Assembly (NCBI RefSeq): GCF_002242685.1
Contig: NZ_NBIM01000001.1
Coordinates: forward strand, 1 to 64,000
Source of the DNA: Oceanimonas doudoroffii
GTDB taxonomy: Bacteria > Pseudomonadota > Gammaproteobacteria > Enterobacterales > Aeromonadaceae
Direction of reading: 5' to 3'
DNA length: 64,000 nucleotides
The notes under the pieces are model-generated. The model did not search any database, was not told where the DNA came from, and was given only the letters and a program-made list of their open reading frames with translations. This document shows, piece by piece, positions 47,550 through 55,234 of this stretch. A program made the translations under genes and the position numbers. Position 1 is the stretch's first letter, and each line of letters opens with the position of its first letter.

Positions 47550-48170
47550 TCAGCCGTGCCAGCGTCCCGGTGCATAGGAAAATACCGGCAAGGACCAGCC
47601 CCAGCGAATGGCGCTCAGTCTCAGGGCCAGGCCGACGGCGAACGAGGCCAGTATGTTGATGTCTTCCTCCACCCCCAGATGGCGCAGCAGCAGATGGAGC
47701 AGGGCCACCAGCAGCGACACGCTGGCGTAGAGCTCGTGGCGCAGCACCTGGGGCGTCCTGTTGCACAACACATCCCGCAATATGCCACCAAAGATGCCCG
47801 TGGTGATGCCGGCCATCACCACAACCGGTATTGAATAACCCAGCTCCAGAGCGACGTTGCAGCCGATAATGGTAAAGGCGATGAGGCCGGCGGCGTCGAG
47901 CAGCAGAAACAGCCGGTGCAGCCGGTGCATGACCCGGGCAATGGGCATGGTGATCAGGCCGGCACCAATGGTGAGGTAGATGTAGCTTGGATGCTGGGTC
48001 CAGCTGATGGGAAAGTTGCCCAGCATGATATCGCGGACCGTGCCGCCCCCCAGGGCGGTAAGAAAGGCAACCAGGCTGACGCCAAACAGATCCATATTGC
48101 GGCGCCCCGCGGCCAGGGCGCCGGACATGGCTTCAGCGGTGATGGCGATAAGGTAGACAGAGACGAGCAT
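47550..48170 (-). CDS. TRIC/UPF0126 family membrane protein, probable glycine transporter
   Basis: Inner-membrane protein of 206 residues with about seven helices in two similar halves, each with the family motif GGGTVRDIMLG or GGILRDVL. This is the UPF0126 family (E. coli YicG/YadS), related to TRIC channels and renamed glycine transporter in Pfam. A tandem glycine riboswitch precedes it at 48200-48378, which strongly supports glycine handling. An AGGA site lies 7 bases before the ATG. Confidence 0.9.
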   Translation of the reverse strand: MLVSVYLIAITAEAMSGALAAGRRNMDLFGVSLVAFLTALGGGTVRDIMLGNFPISWTQHPSYIYLTIGAGLITMPIARVMHRLHRLFLLLDAAGLIAFTIIGCNVALELGYSIPVVVMAGITTGIFGGILRDVLCNRTPQVLRHELYASVSLLVALLHLLLRHLGVEEDINILASFAVGLALRLSAIRWGWSLPVFSYAPGRWHG

Positions 48171-48199
48171 CGAGCATTCCTGTGAGATAACAAACTGCC

Positions 48200-48378
48200 T
48201 CTCCCCCTGTCCCTTGAACCTGAGAGTTTATACGGTGAATGCCGCTTGCTCCTTCGGTGGGCTGCCGCCGGCAACCGCTCTCCAGTAGGCTTGTTGATGA
48301 ACAGCAGTACCTTTGCCTGAGCGTTTATGGGAGTTTGCGCCTTCGGCGGAAGCCTGTTCGGCTTCTCTCTCCTGCTGT
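48200..48378 (-). promoter_or_regulatory. tandem glycine riboswitch
   Basis: On the minus strand two glycine aptamers follow each other. Aptamer 1 (about 48378-48301) is closed by CAGCAG / CTGCTG and has the CCGAAGG-type core. Aptamer 2 (about 48283-48200) has the hallmark GGAGAGCGG, then ACCGAAGGAGC, then CTCAGG and GGGGGAG. The order and spacing are those of gcvT-type tandem riboswitches. It ends about 30 bases before the start of the TRIC-family gene. Confidence 0.92.
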
Positions 48379-48444
48379 ACGCGGATTCTACCAACTAACC
48401 ATGAAAGTCTGGAATGTTATAAAGTCTTTTGGCGTGCTGATTGG

Positions 48445-49260
48445 TTATTTATTGTGTTCCTTTCGTTTGTCTGTTTGCCTAAAGGCACCCGGGGGGCAGC
48501 CCAGCAGCTCGCCAAAGGCGGCGATAAAGGCCGAAAGGCTGTCGTAACCGCATTCCAGGGCTACGTCGGTAATACGCAGGTTCCGCTCCAGCAGGGGCAG
48601 GGCGGCCAAAAGGCGGGCACGCTGGCGCCACTGGCGAAAGCTCATGCCGGTGTGGCGCACAAAATAGCGGCTCAGGGTCTTGTCGCTGATCCCCAGTCCG
48701 GCACTGAAATGCGCCATGGGCCGGCGGCAGTCCGGGTGCGAGGCCAGGTAGTGGCACAAACCGGCAAGGGGCTCGTTATCGGGCCAGGGCAGCCACAGCT
48801 CGCGGGAAGGGGCGTCGGCCAGCCGATCCAGCAATACCGCCACCAGCCGGCCTTCGGCGCCGGCCTCATCGTATTCCACGTCGAGGGCGCTGAAGGCCAG
48901 GATCAGCTCCCGCAGCAGCGGGCTGATCTCCAGCACGTGGCAGGGGCGTGCCGGTACCACATCGGGAGAGATATACAGGCTGCGGATTTGCGTGCCCGGG
49001 GGGCACTGCACGCCATGGCCGAGTCCGGGGGGAATCCACACCGCCAGCCGGGGCGGCACCACAAAGCGGGCCCTGTCGGTGTTCACGGTGAGCACACCCT
49101 CGGCGGCATAAGACAGCTGTACCCAGGGGTGATGATGGCGGGCTTCAATGGCCTGGTTGGCCAGCGACCGCCGCTGCCCGAGCACCGGCCGGGGCAGTTG
49201 CTCAAGCAAGGCGAGCCGGTCGAGCAGTGACTGCTGATTGTCTGTTTCGCGACACTTCAT
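48445..49260 (-). CDS. AraC-family regulator with cupin sensor domain
   Basis: A 271-residue regulator. The N-terminal half is a cupin-like sensor (HHHPWVQLSYAAEGVLTV, then VVPPRLAVWIPPGLGHGVQ). The C-terminal half has two helix-turn-helices of the AraC type (GISDKTLSRYFVRHTGMSFRQWRQR and ITDVALECGYDSLSAFIAAFGELLG). It is divergent from the bile-acid-type symporter gene, with about 76 bases between, and may control it. Confidence 0.9.
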   Translation of the reverse strand: MKCRETDNQQSLLDRLALLEQLPRPVLGQRRSLANQAIEARHHHPWVQLSYAAEGVLTVNTDRARFVVPPRLAVWIPPGLGHGVQCPPGTQIRSLYISPDVVPARPCHVLEISPLLRELILAFSALDVEYDEAGAEGRLVAVLLDRLADAPSRELWLPWPDNEPLAGLCHYLASHPDCRRPMAHFSAGLGISDKTLSRYFVRHTGMSFRQWRQRARLLAALPLLERNLRITDVALECGYDSLSAFIAAFGELLGCPPGAFRQTDKRKEHNK

Positions 49261-49336
49261 CTCTTTTTGCCGACAAGGTCCTGTTTGGGCTCAGGCTATA
49301 GTAGCCCGCTGTTTGTCTCAATCGGGAAAGTTCAAA

Positions 49337-50338
49337 ATGCTCAGGTATTTACGTTTGCTGTTCGATAATTTCACCCTGGTGCTGCTGGCGGTGGTGGCCA
49401 CGGCCAGCCTGTTGCCGGCCCATGGCCAGGGGGCGGAGGTGTTCAACCGGCTTACCGCGGTGGCCATTGCCCTGCTGTTTTTTATGCACGGTGCCAAGCT
49501 CTCGCGCCAGGCCATTGTGGCCGGCGCCACTCACTGGCGACTGCATTTGCTGGTGTTTGGCTGCACCTTTGTGCTGTTTCCGCTGATTGGCCTGGCACTG
49601 AAACCCCTGCTGCTGCCGTTGCTGGGTGAGGCGCTGTACGTGGGGGTGCTGTTCCTGTGTGTGCTGCCGGGCACGGTGCAGTCGGCCATTGCCTTTACCT
49701 CCCTGGCCGGCGGCAATGTGCCGGCGGCGGTATGCAGTGCCTCGGCTTCAAGCATTCTCGGCATTGTGCTCACTCCGCTGCTGGTGGCGGCACTGTTGCA
49801 GATGCAGGCGGGGAGTGCGGTATCGCCGCTGGACTCCATGGTGTTGATCAGTGCTCAGCTGTTGCTGCCCTTTGTCGCCGGGCATTTGCTGCGGCCGCTG
49901 ATCGGCGGCCTGGTGGAGCGCCACCGCGTGTGGCTGGGACGGGTGGATCAGGGCTCCATCCTGCTGGTGGTGTATACGGCGCTGAGCGCGTCCGTGGTGG
50001 AAGGGCTATGGCAATCGGTGTCGGGGGCGCGGCTGGCGTTGCTGACCCTGGTATGTTGCGGGTTGCTGGCGCTGGTGCTGTCGCTGACCGCCTGGCTGGG
50101 GCGGATACTCGGCTTTAACCGGGAAGATCGCATCACCATTATTTTTGGCGGCTCCAAAAAGAGCATGGCCACGGGTGTACCCATGGCCAAGGTGCTGTTC
50201 GCCGGCGCCCTGCTGGGGCCGGCGTTGCTGCCGCTGATGATTTTTCACCAGATCCAGCTGATGGTATGCGCCGTGCTGGCCCAGCACTACGCGCGAAAAG
50301 GCAAGGGGCTCAGCCCAAAGCAAACACCAGTGCCTTGA
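49337..50338 (+). CDS. bile acid:sodium symporter family protein (YfeH-like)
   Basis: Inner-membrane protein of 333 residues with about nine to ten helices, of the BASS/SBF-like family, close in layout to E. coli YfeH (332). The conserved LFFMHGAKLSRQA and crossover region SLAGGNVPAAVCSASASSILGI are present. In bacteria the substrates are organic anions such as pantoate or keto acids, not bile acids; which one is unknown here. The start at 49337 has GGGA nearby. Its last 29 bases overlap the 3' end of the convergent methyltransferase gene. Confidence 0.88.
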   Translation: MLRYLRLLFDNFTLVLLAVVATASLLPAHGQGAEVFNRLTAVAIALLFFMHGAKLSRQAIVAGATHWRLHLLVFGCTFVLFPLIGLALKPLLLPLLGEALYVGVLFLCVLPGTVQSAIAFTSLAGGNVPAAVCSASASSILGIVLTPLLVAALLQMQAGSAVSPLDSMVLISAQLLLPFVAGHLLRPLIGGLVERHRVWLGRVDQGSILLVVYTALSASVVEGLWQSVSGARLALLTLVCCGLLALVLSLTAWLGRILGFNREDRITIIFGGSKKSMATGVPMAKVLFAGALLGPALLPLMIFHQIQLMVCAVLAQHYARKGKGLSPKQTPVP

Positions 50339-51248
50339 GACCGGCCTCGGGATCGATGTCGGCAAACTCGGGCGGGTTGTCGAGGCGCTCCACAAAGCGC
50401 AGTGCCGGCGCCTGCTCGGCCATGCCGTCAATCAAAAAGCGGCTGTCGAGGTCGGGATCGTTGACGCAAGCCAGCACCGTGCCCTGGGGGGTGAGCAGTT
50501 CCGGCAGGCGTCGCAGTATTTTGGCGTAGTCCCGGGTCAGGGCAAAGCTGCCCTTCTGAAACGAGGGCGGGTCGATAATGATGAGCTCATAGGGCCCGAG
50601 CTTGCGCACCTTGCCCCAGGACTTGAACAGTTCATGGCCGAGAAAGCCGACCCTGTCCAGATCATGGTGATTCAGCCGGTGGTTGTCCCGGCCCCGGGCC
50701 AGTGACGACTTGGCCATGTCCAGGTTCACCACGCGCTCGGCGCCGCCGGCGATGGCGGCCACGGAAAACCCGCAAGTGTAGGCAAAGAGGTTCAGCACCC
50801 GCTTGCCCTCGGCCTGCGCCCGCACCCACTGCCGGCCCAGGCGCATGTCCAGAAACAGGCCGTGATTCTGGTTGCGGCCAAGGGTCAGCTGATAGTTCAG
50901 TTCGTGCTCGCGCACGACCGGCCTGGCGTCAAACTCTCCCCAGAGCACTTCCAGCGGAGAGCCTTCGCGGCTGCGGTGCTGCAACAGCAGGGAGCGGGCG
51001 CCGCTGTGCCGCCAGACGGGGGAGGCAATCAGCTCGGTTAACAGCTGCTGCAGCTCGTTCAGAAATTCGGGCGATGGCTCCCGGAACAGGCTCACCAGCA
51101 GCTGGCCGTCGAGCCAGTCGGCGGTGAGCTGCTCCAGCCCGGGCCAGCGACGGCCCCGGCCGTGAAACAGCCGGCGCGTCTCGGCGGGCTGGGCATCAAG
51201 GGCGGCGTGCAGGTGGGCCTTGAAAGTGAGCAGGGCGGTGGCGTCCAT
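50310..51248 (-). CDS. class I SAM-dependent methyltransferase, RlmI/RlmK-like
   Basis: A 312-residue protein with an N-terminal variable domain and a C-terminal Rossmann methyltransferase with LNLFAYTCGFSVAAIAGGAERVVNLDMAKSSL (SAM loop) and the catalytic-type IIIDPPSFQKGSFALTRDY. The DPPSF motif groups it with 23S rRNA cytosine or guanine methyltransferases of the RlmI/RlmK type, so an RNA substrate is likely but not proven. The start at 51248 follows the family length; the open frame continues upstream without similarity. The 3' end overlaps the convergent symporter gene. Confidence 0.87.
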   Translation of the reverse strand: MDATALLTFKAHLHAALDAQPAETRRLFHGRGRRWPGLEQLTADWLDGQLLVSLFREPSPEFLNELQQLLTELIASPVWRHSGARSLLLQHRSREGSPLEVLWGEFDARPVVREHELNYQLTLGRNQNHGLFLDMRLGRQWVRAQAEGKRVLNLFAYTCGFSVAAIAGGAERVVNLDMAKSSLARGRDNHRLNHHDLDRVGFLGHELFKSWGKVRKLGPYELIIIDPPSFQKGSFALTRDYAKILRRLPELLTPQGTVLACVNDPDLDSRFLIDGMAEQAPALRFVERLDNPPEFADIDPEAGLKALVFALG

Positions 51249-51366
51249 TTGAGTGTTATCCGGCAAGAAAAAAGCAGGCGCCATTCTAGCCGCCTGCTTT
51301 TGAGAACACCACTTACCCCTTTGGGAAGCCGCTGCTTCGCTTACGGGCGTTTCGGCGCGGAGTGAG

Positions 51367-52530
51367 TTACAGCCATTGGCTGAGGCCCACCAGCCCCAGG
51401 GGCAGGGCAAAGAAGACGCCGCCGATATAGGCCGCCACATAGCCCTTGTTGCGCTGGGCCAGTTCGGCCAGGCCTTCGGCCATGTACATGGGTAACGTGC
51501 GCAGCATGGGCAGCACATAAATCAGCGCAATGGCCATGATGTTGAACAGCAGATGCACCAGGGCGATTTGCAGCGCCACCATGGCCGAGGCACCGGTGAT
51601 GGCGGTGGCCGCCAGCAGGGCGGTGATGGTGGTGCCGATGTTGCTGCCCAGAATAAAGGGGTAGACCTGCTTCAGGCTGAACATGCCGGAGCCGGCCAGG
51701 GGCACGATCAGTGAGGTGGTGGTGGACGACGACTGCACCAGCACGGTCACCAGGGTGCCCGAGGCCATGCCCGACACCGGGCCACGACCCACGGCGGTGC
51801 GCAGAATGCCCATGGCGCGGCCTTCCATCAGGGTGCGCAGCACGCGACCAATCTGGGTGACCACCATCAGGATAATGCCGATACCCAGCAGGATCAGCGC
51901 CACACCGGACCAGATACCGGGCAGCCAGGCCACGCTTTCCTTCAATATGCCGGTGCCGGGGGCCAGCATGGCCTTCATGAAGTTCATGTTGCTCATGCTC
52001 ATGCTGGCGTCGCTCACCAGCAGGCCGGACAGCCACTCGGAGGTGCGGGCCAGGGGCTGAAACAGCAGCTCCAGCGGCAGTACGATGGCCACCGCCAGCA
52101 GGTTGAAACTGTCGTGCACGGTGGCGGCGGAAAAGGCGCGGCGGAATTCCTCGCCATTGCGTACGTGGCCCAGGCTCACCAGGGTGCTGGTCAGGGAGGT
52201 GCCGATATTGGCGCCCATCACCATGGGAATGGCAATGGCCACCGGCAGGCCGCCGGCCACCATGCCGACGATGATGGATGTGACAGTACTGGAGCTCTGG
52301 ATCAGCGCCGTGGCCACCACGCCGATAATCAGCGCGATAATGGGGTTGGAAGCAAACTCAAACAACACCTTGGCGTCTTCGCCGGCGGCGGCCTTGAAGC
52401 CGGCGCCAATGGCGCTCACGGCGGCCAGCAGCAGATAAACCAGGGCGGCCACCAGCAGCCAGGACAACCAGCGAGGGGCACTTTGGCTATGGGGGGTGGC
52501 GGTGGACAGGGCGGAGGTTTCAGGGCTCAT
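51367..52530 (-). CDS. Na/Pi cotransporter family protein (NptA type)
   Basis: Integral membrane phosphate transporter of 387 residues. The inverted repeat carries the two QSSS motifs of the SLC34/NptA family (ALIQSSSTVTS in the first half, VLVQSSSTTTS in the second) and the GANIGTS and GSNIGTT partners. It takes up phosphate with sodium, as the Vibrio cholerae homologue does. It is monocistronic, divergent from the BON-domain gene across 250 bases. No PhoB box could be fixed by eye. Confidence 0.93.
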   Translation of the reverse strand: MSPETSALSTATPHSQSAPRWLSWLLVAALVYLLLAAVSAIGAGFKAAAGEDAKVLFEFASNPIIALIIGVVATALIQSSSTVTSIIVGMVAGGLPVAIAIPMVMGANIGTSLTSTLVSLGHVRNGEEFRRAFSAATVHDSFNLLAVAIVLPLELLFQPLARTSEWLSGLLVSDASMSMSNMNFMKAMLAPGTGILKESVAWLPGIWSGVALILLGIGIILMVVTQIGRVLRTLMEGRAMGILRTAVGRGPVSGMASGTLVTVLVQSSSTTTSLIVPLAGSGMFSLKQVYPFILGSNIGTTITALLAATAITGASAMVALQIALVHLLFNIMAIALIYVLPMLRTLPMYMAEGLAELAQRNKGYVAAYIGGVFFALPLGLVGLSQWL

Positions 52531-52780
52531 GGTACATCCTCATCGTCATGATGCGCGCACTATGCCGGCCGAATATGACGGTTTTATTACAATGTGACAC
52601 TGGTATGACGGTACGATGAAATTACCGGCTCCGACAGCCTCGTTCGCACCCGATTTCCATCGACTTGCCCTTGCTCCGGCCAGACGCAATAGTGAAACAC
52701 CCTGGATGTAACGCGAACGCGTTTGCATTCTGGTTAATGTCATCAATCAGTACATCAGGTCACAACCGGAGGAAGAGAGC

Positions 52781-53449
52781 ATGAAAAAGCACGTATTTTC
52801 CCGTTCCGCACTGGCTGTTGCATTGAGTTCCGTTCTGGTGGCGGGCGGCGCCCTGGCCGCGGAGTCCACCGCCCTGTCCGGCAAGGCGGAGGTTTCCGCC
52901 GAAACCCGCTCCCTGAGCGGCAAGCTTGAGGCCACCGCCGAGCAGGCCGGTGATAAGGTGGGGCAGGCCGCCAGGCAGGCCGGCGCCCTGATGAATGACA
53001 GCGTGATCACCGGCAAGGTGAAATCGGCGCTGCTCAATGACGAGGGCGTATCCAGTGTCGATATTTCGGTGGAAACCGATAACGGCAGGGTGGTGCTGAG
53101 CGGCTTTGTGCCCGAACAACGGCAGGCCGAGCGGGCCGTAGCGGTCGCTCAGGGAGTGAAGGGAGTCACCGCCGTGGACGATCAATTGCATGTTCAGGCC
53201 AGGGGCGAGGCCGAAGGCGGCTCCCTGGCCGGCCTGGCGGGTGACGCCCTGGTGACCGGCAAGATCAAGGCCATGCTGCTGGCGGATGAAATGGTCGCCG
53301 GCACCGCGGTCAGCGTGGAAACCGACAACGGTGTGGTGCACCTGAGCGGTGAGGTGGACAGCCAGGCGCAGGCGGAGCAGGCCGCGCGCCTGGCCCGCAA
53401 GGTGGACGGCGTGGCCACGGTGAAAAATGATATCAGGGTGGTGAACTGA
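52781..53449 (+). CDS. periplasmic BON-domain protein (OsmY-like)
   Basis: A 222-residue exported protein with a signal peptide (cleavage near GALAA, residue 27) and two BON domains (about 72-138 and 160-221), each with the DISVETDNGRVVLSG-type strand. The overall layout is that of E. coli OsmY, a stress-induced periplasmic chaperone that binds phospholipid surfaces. A GGAGGAAG site precedes the ATG. A DUF1328 gene follows after 88 bases. Confidence 0.9.
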   Translation: MKKHVFSRSALAVALSSVLVAGGALAAESTALSGKAEVSAETRSLSGKLEATAEQAGDKVGQAARQAGALMNDSVITGKVKSALLNDEGVSSVDISVETDNGRVVLSGFVPEQRQAERAVAVAQGVKGVTAVDDQLHVQARGEAEGGSLAGLAGDALVTGKIKAMLLADEMVAGTAVSVETDNGVVHLSGEVDSQAQAEQAARLARKVDGVATVKNDIRVVN

Positions 53450-53537
53450 TAACGCCTAAGCTTGAGTTTAAGCCATTGGCCACTCGCCGCCCGGTGGGTG
53501 GCCGGTTGAGTTTAACATCGATGAGGGAGGGCAAGTC

Positions 53538-53699
53538 ATGTTTCGCTGGGGCATCATTTTTCTGGTTATCGCCATTATCGCCGCCCTGCTGGGGTTCAGT
53601 GGCGTGGCGGGTACCGCCGCCGGCGCCGCCAAGCTGGTGTTTGTGGTGGGCATAGTGCTCTTTATTATCAGCCTGTTTACCGGGCGCAGAAGGCCCTGA
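53538..53699 (+). CDS. DUF1328 family small membrane protein (YtjA-like)
   Basis: A 53-residue membrane protein with two hydrophobic helices separated by a Gly/Ala-rich turn, starting [20 protein letters not shown] and ending in the basic TGRRRP. This is the DUF1328 (E. coli YtjA) family. The ATG has GGGAGG 7 to 12 bases upstream. It often lies beside BON/OsmY-type stress genes, as here. Function unknown. Confidence 0.88.
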   Translation: MFRWGIIFLVIAIIAALLGFSGVAGTAAGAAKLVFVVGIVLFIISLFTGRRRP

Positions 53700-53780
53700 A
53701 GTCCGCTTCGCCGCCGTTAATGGTTTTTGCACCGGCATCAGTTGCGGTAAGCTGAAGCGGTAACAGTGACAACAGGCGGC

Positions 53781-54602
53781 ATGCGAATGGGTGACTGGGC
53801 CCTCAACAACAGGTTTTATCGTAACGGGCCCGACCACCTTTCAAATGAGCCGGTGGATTTTGTGCATGTTCGCCGGCGCTTTGATTTTCGCAGCATTGAA
53901 ATCGGCCGCTGGGTGACGCGACCCGAGCGCGAGGCTGTGGCCGGCCACTTTTATAATGCCCTGTGTGATCTCATGCTGATCCTGCAGGGCCCCGAGTCAC
54001 TCATTTCCCTGCGCGGCACCCTGTCGCTGCAATACGGCACCGGTGGCCGGCCGGGCGTATCCGCCCATTACAGCCCCGCCACCCGTTGTTTTTCCCTGGC
54101 CAAAAATGCCGGCCCCGGCAGCATTGCCCATGAGTGGTTTCACGCCTTTGATCACTATATGGCCGGCAAGGCCCTGGCCGGGGTTACCGGCCATACCCTG
54201 GCATCCCAGGCCTGGCTCAACAATGCCGCCACCCTGGCGCACCCGCTTAACGACATGCTTTTTGCCTGCTTTGCCGCCGTGCTGCTGAGTGAAGACGGCA
54301 CCGGGCCCAGCCCGCTGTTTTATGCCTCGGCACGGGTGGACGAGCAGCAGGGTATGGTATATTTCAGTCGACCCGAGGAGTTGTGCGCCCGCGCCTTTGA
54401 GGCTTTTATACAGGATGCCGCCATCAAGAACGGCTTTCTGGTCAAGGGCACCAAAGCCACTCGGGAGGCGGAGCTGGGCTTGTATCCTCAAGGCGAGCAG
54501 CGCGCCCGCTGCAACGCCGCCTTTGGTCGTTACTTTCATACCCTGGGACGAGCCCTGCGGCGTCAACATCGTGGCCCGGCGGATGAGGGAGGTGAGTCAT
54601 GA
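53781..54602 (+). CDS. putative zinc metallopeptidase, CLCA_X-type
   Basis: A 273-residue protein with a zincin-like motif HEWFHAFDH (His117, Glu118, His121) in the middle, and charged ends. No signal peptide is seen, so it is probably cytosolic. It resembles the CLCA_X-type proteins of gammaproteobacteria, named for a CLCA-like metallohydrolase region; I rely on memory for that link. The start is uncertain: ATG at 53781, ATG at 53787 and an upstream GTG at 53766 are all possible. Its stop overlaps the start of a macrodomain gene, so the two are translationally coupled. Confidence 0.7.
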   Translation: MRMGDWALNNRFYRNGPDHLSNEPVDFVHVRRRFDFRSIEIGRWVTRPEREAVAGHFYNALCDLMLILQGPESLISLRGTLSLQYGTGGRPGVSAHYSPATRCFSLAKNAGPGSIAHEWFHAFDHYMAGKALAGVTGHTLASQAWLNNAATLAHPLNDMLFACFAAVLLSEDGTGPSPLFYASARVDEQQGMVYFSRPEELCARAFEAFIQDAAIKNGFLVKGTKATREAELGLYPQGEQRARCNAAFGRYFHTLGRALRRQHRGPADEGGES

Positions 54603-55138
54603 CATTGTGGCACCTTGGCGTCGCCATCGAGTGCGTACAGGGCGATATCACGCAGCAGGCCGACATGGCCGCCATCGTCAATGCCGCCAACGGCGCCCTG
54701 TTGCCGGGCGGTGGCGTAGCCGGGGCCATTCACCGGGCCGCCGGCCCCGGGCTGGCACAGGAATGCCGGCCACTGGCGCCGATTCGGCCGGGAGAAGCGG
54801 TGCTCACCGGCGGCCACCGTCTGCCCAATGCACATGTCATTCACTGCCTGGGGCCCGTCTACGGCGTGGACGAGCCGGCCCCTGCGTTACTGGCTTCCTG
54901 CTATCGCAAGGCACTGATCCTGTGCGAGCGCCATGGCGCCGAGTCGGTGGCCTTTCCGGCCATTTCTACCGGCATTTTCGGGTATCCGCTGGCGCCGGCG
55001 GCGCGCATTGCCGTCGAGACGGTGCTGGCGACCCTGCCCGCCTGCCCGAGCGTAAAACGGGTGCGTTTTGTGCTGTTCGGCGCCGCCGATCTGGCCTGCT
55101 ATGAACAGGTGCTGAACGAATGGAAAAGCGGTAATTGA
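54599..55138 (+). CDS. macrodomain protein (YmdB-like ADP-ribose hydrolase)
   Basis: A 179-residue macrodomain protein. The ADP-ribose pocket motifs are complete: QGDIT near residue 15, IVNAANGALLPGGGVAGAI at about 25-43 and PAISTGIFGYP near 120. Related enzymes remove O-acetyl groups from ADP-ribose or ADP-ribose from proteins or nucleic acid. It shares ATGA with the upstream metallopeptidase-like gene, so both probably act in one process. Confidence 0.9.
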   Translation: MTLWHLGVAIECVQGDITQQADMAAIVNAANGALLPGGGVAGAIHRAAGPGLAQECRPLAPIRPGEAVLTGGHRLPNAHVIHCLGPVYGVDEPAPALLASCYRKALILCERHGAESVAFPAISTGIFGYPLAPAARIAVETVLATLPACPSVKRVRFVLFGAADLACYEQVLNEWKSGN

Positions 55139-55234
55139 ATTTATATTTTTAAATAATCACTAAAAATTCACTTTTAGGGGGCCGCCCCGACTGTGATATA
55201 ACATTCATATCTAAAAAGAATCGGAATAATCATA

